Positions 59,723 to 64,000 of a DNA stretch of 64,000 nt are shown here, piece after piece. A program made the translations under genes and the position numbers. The DNA is from Paenibacillus sp. BK033 (GTDB taxonomy: Bacteria > Bacillota > Bacilli > Paenibacillales > Paenibacillaceae): assembly GCF_004345425.1 (NCBI RefSeq), contig NZ_SLVP01000005.1, positions 124,001 to 188,000 of the forward strand, in the 5' to 3' direction. The notes below the pieces were generated by a model. That model did no database searches and was not told the origin of the DNA. It saw only the letters and a list, made by a program, of their open reading frames with translations. The stretch's first letter is position 1. The number at the start of each line of letters is the position of its first letter.

Positions 59723-60474
59723 GCAATCAGCATGGCGAAGCGGCTGAGACTGTCGGCAGCGATCTGATCAGTCATCTGACCGAGCTTCGGAAACGCCTCA
59801 TTTATGTGGCCGGCTGGTTTTTGGCATCCTTAGGCGTGGGGCTGTACGCGGCGCCGAAAATATTGACCTTCGTCAAAGGACATTTGGGAGCCATTGAGGT
59901 GGAATGGAGCGTCTTTGCTCTCTCGGACGGCATAGCAGTGTATATGAAATGCGCGCTGCTCGTAGGGATTATCCTGACGCTTCCTTTCCTCATGTACCAT
60001 CTGTGGGCATTCGCAAGACCGGGCATGACGGACGCGGAGGCCAAAAGCACCTTGGTCTATGTACCGACCTCGTCCTTGCTGTTCGTTGGCGGCGTGTTAT
60101 TCGGATACACCGTAGCCCTGCCGATGATGATCCGGTTCATGATCAAGCTGAATCAGTCGATGGGAGCTCAAGAGGTGTACGGCATCCAGCATTACATGTC
60201 TTTTCTGATCAGCTTCCTGCTTCCGATGGGGGTTGCTTTCGAGATGCCGCTCGCTATGACATTTCTTACCCGAATCGGGATGCTGACTCCGGGCAAAATG
60301 AAGCAGGTGCGAAAATTTGCGTATGTAGGTCTGGCGGTTGTGGGAACACTTATCTCACCTCCGGATTTTGTATCCCATTTGTCCGTGACCGTTCCACTCA
60401 TTCTGCTCTTCGAGATCAGCGCTTTTATATCGGCGCGTTATTATAGGCGGAAGTTTGCTGTACAAACGACTTGA
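59719..60474 (+). CDS. tatC: Twin-arginine translocase subunit TatC
   Basis: 251 residues, six helices. SDLISHLTELRKRLIYVAGWF at the start, LPFLMYHLWAFARPGMTDAEAK (about residues 90-110) with the conserved FxxPGL-like region (FARPGM), and the late AFEMPLAMTFLTRIGMLTP and LISPPDFVSHLSVTVPLILLFEIS are the TatC signature. GTG start overlapping the GMC stop by GTGA. Receptor for twin-arginine signals. Its place inside the operon suggests it is dedicated to the neighbouring Tat substrate. Confidence 0.95.
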   Translation: MSNQHGEAAETVGSDLISHLTELRKRLIYVAGWFLASLGVGLYAAPKILTFVKGHLGAIEVEWSVFALSDGIAVYMKCALLVGIILTLPFLMYHLWAFARPGMTDAEAKSTLVYVPTSSLLFVGGVLFGYTVALPMMIRFMIKLNQSMGAQEVYGIQHYMSFLISFLLPMGVAFEMPLAMTFLTRIGMLTPGKMKQVRKFAYVGLAVVGTLISPPDFVSHLSVTVPLILLFEISAFISARYYRRKFAVQTT

Positions 60475-60489
60475 TTGTGGAGGGATCGT

Positions 60490-60690
60490 ATGTTTAACAA
60501 CGTAGGAATTTCAGGGCTGATTATTATTTTGGCTATCGCTTTGATTGTTTTTGGGCCGGCAAAGCTGCCTCAGCTTGGACGGGCCTTTGGCGATACGCTG
60601 CGCGAGTTCCGGAATTCAACAAAAGGGATTGCCGATGACGAACCGGAAGTCAAATCCAACGTTATCGAGCTGGAACAGACAAAAAATTAA
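60490..60690 (+). CDS. tatA: Twin-arginine translocase subunit TatA/TatE
   Basis: 66 residues. One N-terminal helix GISGLIIILAIALIVFGPAKLPQLGRAFGDTLREFR, with the FGP-x-KLPxLGR hinge, then an amphipathic helix and a short charged tail. GGAGGGAT lies 6 bases before ATG 60490. It forms the translocation pore with TatC encoded 16 bases upstream. Minimal TatAC pair, as usual for Bacillota. Confidence 0.95.
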   Translation: MFNNVGISGLIIILAIALIVFGPAKLPQLGRAFGDTLREFRNSTKGIADDEPEVKSNVIELEQTKN

Positions 60691-60712
60691 AAGCGAAAAG
60701 GAGACAGCCGCA

Positions 60713-61177
60713 ATGAAAATCCATAAGCTGCTTATGATTGCCGCTCTCGCCGTAACCGTGATGGGAACGGCTGCGGGATGCGGATCAAACTCAGGCAAGA
60801 ACAACAATAATGCCAACACGGGCGCAAGCAATAACGCCGGTACCAATGCGGGAACAAACGCCGGAACAAACGCAGGGACCAATGCCGGCAATAATGCCGC
60901 AGGCGGTGGCGGATCGAAGGCGATCACAATCAAAGCGAAGAACTTCGAATTTGATCAGCCGGAAATCCGCGTCAAACAAGGCGACAAAGTAAAGATCACC
61001 TTGAACAACGCCGAGGGCTTCCATGGCTTCGCGATTCCGGATTATAACGTCGATATCAAGGAAAACAACGGTACGGCGGAATTTACGGCCGACAAAGCCG
61101 GCGAGCATGAATTCCATTGCTCGGTTGTATGCGGCGCAGGCCACAGCAAGATGGTTGGCAAATTAATCGTTGAATAA
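60713..61177 (+). CDS. Cupredoxin (CuA-like) lipoprotein
   Basis: About 154 residues. Signal peptide with lipobox TAAGC (Cys about residue 23), then an Asn/Gly/Ala linker with four tandem GTNA units (residues about 28-60), then a cupredoxin domain (ITIKAKNFEFDQPEIRVKQGDKVKITLNN). Ligands: H in EGFHGFAIPDYN and the C-terminal HCSVVCGAGHSKM. Two Cys spaced by three, then His and Met, are the CuA arrangement of cytochrome oxidase subunit II. As a membrane-anchored electron carrier it could take electrons from the flavoprotein encoded upstream. AAAGGAG lies 9-10 bases before the ATG. Confidence 0.9.
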   Translation: MKIHKLLMIAALAVTVMGTAAGCGSNSGKNNNNANTGASNNAGTNAGTNAGTNAGTNAGNNAAGGGGSKAITIKAKNFEFDQPEIRVKQGDKVKITLNNAEGFHGFAIPDYNVDIKENNGTAEFTADKAGEHEFHCSVVCGAGHSKMVGKLIVE

Positions 61178-61190
61178 GGTCGTTGCAGGA

Positions 61191-61215
61191 AGCCGCTAAA
61201 TTCGCGGCTTTTTGT
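61191..61215 (+). terminator. Terminator of the Tat/GMC/CuA unit
   Basis: AGCCGC pairs with GCGGCT across TAAATTC, with a T-run and GTTTTG after. Confidence 0.85.
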
Positions 61216-61265
61216 TTTGTTTACGGGGTGGTAAGATGGTCTTGTTTGACAGAGGCGGGCTTCAA

Positions 61266-61340
61266 ATGAAAAAGGAGCTGCTGCATCTGGAAGGCGCGCA
61301 AGCATTCGTGAATAAAGGAAATGTCCACAAGAGGATGTGA
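61266..61340 (+). CDS. Possible 24-residue leader peptide
   Basis: ATG followed by KKELLHLEGAQAFVNKG and a TGA that overlaps the ribosome-binding site of the methyltransferase gene, 6 bases from its ATG. The AGGCGGG before it is weak. Coding is unproven; it may be coincidence or a short translated leader. Confidence 0.2.
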   Translation: MKKELLHLEGAQAFVNKGNVHKRM

Positions 61341-61346
61341 CGCATA

Positions 61347-62078
61347 ATGAATGAAAAAGTCTCGAAGGCATTTGACCGATTGGCCATCGCGTACGAACAG
61401 TCCGTCGATCAAAGCAGCGGGCATAATGCCTATTATGAACGGCCGGCGATGATGAAGCTGCTGCCGGACTCTATGTCCGGCATGGCGGTTCTGGATGCGG
61501 GTTGTGCTGCAGGCTGGTATACCGCGCAATTCGTTGAACGTGGAGCGCAAGTCACAGCCATAGATCTTAGCCCGGAGATGGTTGCGGCATGCAAGAGAAG
61601 AGTAGGGGATAAAGCAAACGTATTGGTCTGCGAGCTTGGCCGGACGCTGCCGTTTGAGGACGAATCGTTTGACCTTATTGTCAGCTCGCTTACCCTGCAT
61701 TACGTCGAGGATTGGGGAACCGTCTTCCGGGAGATGCGACGCGTGCTGAAGCCGGGCGGTACATTGCAATTCTCGGTCCATCATCCGTTTATGGTGTTCC
61801 GTGAGTTTGAACGCACGAACTATTTCGCCCATGAATTATTAACGGATGTATGGAATAAGAAGGAGACGGGACCCGTGGAGGTAACCTTTTATCATAAATC
61901 CATGATGGATATTGTTAACGCGACGACGGAATATTTTACACTGGATCGAATGATCGAACCGCAGCCTGCCAAGGAGGATATCCCGGAAGCGGAAGACTGG
62001 TATAAGCGTTGGTACGGCCGTTTAATGACTAATCCTTGGTTCTTGATTATCAAAGCACGGAAATTACATTTGGATTGA
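61347..62078 (+). CDS. Class I SAM-dependent methyltransferase
   Basis: 243 residues. Motif I VLDAGCAAGWYTAQFVERGAQVTAIDLSPEMV (about residues 48-78), then LPFEDESFDLIVSSLTLHYVEDW (about 100-122) and the post-motif MRRVLKPGGTLQFSVHHPF, the UbiE/type-11 methyltransferase pattern. GAGGATGTGA lies about 6 bases before the ATG. Methyl acceptor unknown. Confidence 0.9.
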   Translation: MNEKVSKAFDRLAIAYEQSVDQSSGHNAYYERPAMMKLLPDSMSGMAVLDAGCAAGWYTAQFVERGAQVTAIDLSPEMVAACKRRVGDKANVLVCELGRTLPFEDESFDLIVSSLTLHYVEDWGTVFREMRRVLKPGGTLQFSVHHPFMVFREFERTNYFAHELLTDVWNKKETGPVEVTFYHKSMMDIVNATTEYFTLDRMIEPQPAKEDIPEAEDWYKRWYGRLMTNPWFLIIKARKLHLD

Positions 62079-62172
62079 AAATTAATTTTTATCTAACATT
62101 GGCTAAATACATCCTTAATACAGCTCCTTTATGCTAACGGTAGAACAAACGATAAAGGAGCCAAATAAAGCG

Positions 62173-62442
62173 ATGAAAGCCCAAAAAACAGAACCTGCAA
62201 GAATGCCGGAGTACCGAATCAGCGAAAGCGAATCGATGCAATACAAGCTGCTTTACCAGATCCGCATGGGCAATATGAGCACAAGCGAACTGGATAAGCT
62301 TCAATTCCTTTGCAAAAACGAGCTTCATCAGCTGCGCACCGAGCTGGATACGATGCTGCAAGAGCTTCGCGAGATGAACAAGCAAATGCAAGGCAAGAAC
62401 GAAGAGTATACGGAAAAAGATAAGGAAGGCATCGCTGCTTAA
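62173..62442 (+). CDS. Small coiled-coil hypothetical protein
   Basis: About 89 residues from ATG 62173 (AAAGGAG 12 bases before it); an in-frame ATG at 62131 has no site. Highly charged helical region with heptad-like spacing (LDKLQFLCKNELHQLRTELDTMLQELREMNKQMQ), so probably a coiled coil. No signal or membrane segment. No family recognised. Single gene with terminator at 62429. Confidence 0.6.
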   Translation: MKAQKTEPARMPEYRISESESMQYKLLYQIRMGNMSTSELDKLQFLCKNELHQLRTELDTMLQELREMNKQMQGKNEEYTEKDKEGIAA

Positions 62443-62462
62443 GAGGCAATGATGCTTTTTTT
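62429..62462 (+). terminator. Terminator of the coiled-coil gene
   Basis: GGCATC and GATGCT with T-run to 62462; the stem begins inside the last codons. Confidence 0.65.
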
Positions 62463-62481
62463 ATTTGTCTTTCAAGAGTTT

Positions 62482-62495
62482 AGGACATATGTCCT
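62482..62495. promoter_or_regulatory. Palindrome ahead of the ydcZ-crp operon
   Basis: AGGACATATGTCCT is perfect over 14 bases and overlaps a weak promoter (TTGTCT 62465-62470, 17 bases, TATGTC 62488-62493). A dimeric regulator bound here should repress; the Crp/Fnr-type protein of the operon is a natural candidate. Confidence 0.5.
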
Positions 62496-62558
62496 TTTTG
62501 TTTTTTCACTCTCGTCGTTTAATTAGAAGAGCGAAACGAACGAGGAGGATGACGAGTG

Positions 62559-62984
62559 ATGAGAGGCATTCTATTTGCCGTGCTGGGCGGTGTGTTTCTA
62601 ACCTTGCAAGGGACTGCCAATTCAGCGATTGGCGAGCAGCTTGGCACCTGGCAGGCCGCCGTTCTGACGCAAGGGACGGGCTTTGCTGCCGCACTGTTAA
62701 TCGTATGGCTCACAGGCGACCGGTCGTGGAAGCAGCTCAATCAAGTGAAGCTTCGCTACCGGTTCGGAGGAGCGTTTGCGGCTTTTATCATATTCAGCAA
62801 CATTACGGCTTTTCACCATAACGGAGCAGCCATTACGGTATCGTCCGTGCTGATTGCCCAGATCCTGGTTACATTAGGAATGGAAAAAGCCGGCTGGTTC
62901 GGGAATGCGGCAATCCGGTTAAGAGCCCCGCAATGGATCGGCATTGCCCTTATGATTACCGGAATCTTATGTTTATCGTTCTGA
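62559..62984 (+). CDS. YdcZ (DUF606) type DMT transporter
   Basis: About 141 residues, four to five helices: GILFAVLGGVFLTLQGTANSAIGEQLGTWQAAVLTQGTGF (residues 3-43) is the family's duplicated half-unit (DMT/EamA superfamily). Start ATG 62559 or GTG 62556; GAGGAGG lies 8-11 bases upstream. Such proteins often come as two adjacent genes with opposite membrane orientation; the second is at 63723. Confidence 0.85.
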   Translation: MRGILFAVLGGVFLTLQGTANSAIGEQLGTWQAAVLTQGTGFAAALLIVWLTGDRSWKQLNQVKLRYRFGGAFAAFIIFSNITAFHHNGAAITVSSVLIAQILVTLGMEKAGWFGNAAIRLRAPQWIGIALMITGILCLSF

Positions 62985-63021
62985 CCGGATAAAATATCCA
63001 TTAGAAAGGGGAGGCCGCCCG

Positions 63022-63726
63022 TTGAAAGAAATTTTGGATGATGCAAGGATCGATCAATACCTAACCCAATACGCGTTAGACGATGTATTCCCAAGCTCGC
63101 TTCGGCAGCATCTGGCGTTATACCGGTTCGAACCGGGCGACACGCTATGCAAGCAAGGCGAAATACCGGAGTATATCTTCTTTCTCATGCTTGGAAAAGT
63201 GAAGGTGTACACGACCTCGGCAGACGGCAAGACGCTGCTTATTAATTTTACCTCCCCGCTAGGCGTGCTCGGCGAGATTGAATGCCTGAACGAATTGGAA
63301 AATTTGAATACCGTATCCGCGGTAACCAAAGTGGAGACCATTGTTTTTCACAAGCGTTGGCTGAAGCTATATCGGGAAGAAGTACCGTTCCTGCAATTTA
63401 TGCTGCATCTCGTCACCGAAAAGTTTTATAACAAGTCGGTGTCGCTTAGCTTTAATCTCTTGTACCCGGTCGAAGTCCGGTTGGCAAGCTATTTGCTGTC
63501 CGTAACGACCCCGGAGGATGCTATAGTCAGCACGACTCATCTGAAGGATATGGCGAATCTTATCGGAACAAGCTACCGGCACTTGAATCGCATTATTCTC
63601 GGCTTCACCGGCATGAACCTGATCGAGCGCAGCCGGGGAACGCTTCTCGTGAAAGACCGCAAGGGACTTGAAGAGACTGCCGGAAAAAATATTTACGAGA
63701 ATGGGGACCGGAAGGAGCAGAAATGA
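63022..63726 (+). CDS. Crp/Fnr family transcriptional regulator
   Basis: 234 residues from TTG 63022 (GGGGAGG 8 bases upstream). Cyclic-nucleotide-binding-like beta roll (YRFEPGDTLCKQGEIPEYIFFLMLGKVKVYTTSADGKTLLINFTSPLGVLGEIE), dimer helix and C-terminal HTH (THLKDMANLIGTSYRHLNRIILGFTGMNLIERSRGTLLVKD). The FNR iron-sulphur cysteines and cAMP-contact residues are not evident, so the effector is unknown. It lies between two ydcZ genes and probably controls them. Confidence 0.9.
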   Translation: MKEILDDARIDQYLTQYALDDVFPSSLRQHLALYRFEPGDTLCKQGEIPEYIFFLMLGKVKVYTTSADGKTLLINFTSPLGVLGEIECLNELENLNTVSAVTKVETIVFHKRWLKLYREEVPFLQFMLHLVTEKFYNKSVSLSFNLLYPVEVRLASYLLSVTTPEDAIVSTTHLKDMANLIGTSYRHLNRIILGFTGMNLIERSRGTLLVKDRKGLEETAGKNIYENGDRKEQK

Positions 63727-64000
63727 TGTTGACAGGTATATTACTGGCATTGATGGCGGGTTCGCTGGTCAGCGTGCAGAATTTGTTCAACAATAAAGTC
63801 AATGCGGCCGCGAATTCGCATACAACTACGGCTCTAGTGCTTGGAATGGGCTTTATGGCTTCGTTAGGCATGGGGTTGCTGTTTGAAGGAGCGGATTTGC
63901 TGAGCTGGAAGCCGATGCCCGTCTGGTTCTGGTTCAGCGGCTTGCTTGGCATCGGCGTAGTCACTTGCGTCGTAAAGGGAGTAAGGCTATTGGGCCCAAG
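63723..64000 (+). CDS. Second YdcZ (DUF606) type DMT transporter, 3'-truncated
   Basis: Partial; reads to the window end. MMLTGILLALMAGSLVSVQNLFNNKVNAAANSHTTTALVLGMGFMASLGMGLLFEG matches the family half-unit. ATG overlaps the crp-type stop by ATGA (a second ATG follows directly). With the first ydcZ it should form the transporter pair. Translated residues visible: about 92. Confidence 0.85.
   Translation, partial: MMLTGILLALMAGSLVSVQNLFNNKVNAAANSHTTTALVLGMGFMASLGMGLLFEGADLLSWKPMPVWFWFSGLLGIGVVTCVVKGVRLLGP

Noticed and set aside
1..64000. tRNA, rRNA, insertion sequence, phage or integrase genes
   Set aside because: Looked for CCA-ended cloverleaf patterns, transposase or integrase motifs and long terminal repeats; none seen by eye.

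Overview
The window looks like a chromosomal segment of an endospore-forming Bacillota, most likely Paenibacillus or a close relative. The reasons are two complete sets of Ger-type spore germination genes, strong AAGGAGG-type ribosome binding sites with frequent GTG and TTG starts, a lysine riboswitch and a T-box leader, a Tat module, and roughly 50% GC. I saw no rRNA, tRNA, CRISPR array, insertion sequence or phage block. Both ends cut genes: an ABC-2 permease at base 3 and a YdcZ-type transporter at 64000.

Layout. 1-5200: end of an ABC-2 permease, a gerA-gerB-gerC operon on the minus strand, and a DUF420 membrane protein. 5391-11382: mixed small genes (alpha/beta hydrolase, YihY/BrkB protein, MarR regulator), then an ABC-F protein behind a long leader that looks like a transcription attenuator, a decayed macro-domain gene, and a lipoprotein. 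11589-18986: a one-direction cluster of LacI regulator, ABC importer (two permeases, ATPase, lipoprotein binding protein), an unknown protein, a PHP phosphoesterase and a GDPD-family enzyme. It reads as uptake and hydrolysis of a phosphodiester-like or polyol compound. 19081-25846: two membrane-protein transcription units sharing a conserved promoter element, with a second germination locus between them (gerA, gerC and a small ORF on plus; gerB on minus, converging). 26062-27810: lysine riboswitch and LysP-type permease.

27850-36248 is dominated by a giant DUF11-repeat protein on the minus strand. Its frame breaks inside a repeat, giving ORFs of 2237 and 562 codons that overlap by ATGA. 36415-44556: MFS exporter, AraC regulator, and a hexuronate operon (Gfo/Idh/MocA oxidoreductase, uxaC, uxaB, uxaA, with ATGA overlaps). 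44674-53999: small hypothetical, GntR-CynX-type MFS pair, ECF41-type sigma factor with a CMD-family gene remnant upstream, MFS exporter behind an AT-rich dyad, FAD/Rieske oxidoreductase, and a TetR-controlled isochorismatase-MFS unit.

54057-56591: T-box leader, asd, and a D-2-hydroxyacid dehydrogenase. 56642-57007: YmaF-like protein. 57209-61177: a compact Tat-linked oxidoreductase module (gluconate-2-dehydrogenase subunit 3, GMC flavoprotein, TatC, TatA, CuA-type cupredoxin lipoprotein). 61347 to the end: methyltransferase, small coiled protein, and a ydcZ-crp-ydcZ operon behind a perfect palindrome.

The strongest candidates for a second look are the ABC-F leader, the split DUF11 giant, the duplicated promoter element at 19081 and 24734, and the Tat/GMC/CuA module. 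All family calls are from reading motifs; no database search was possible.
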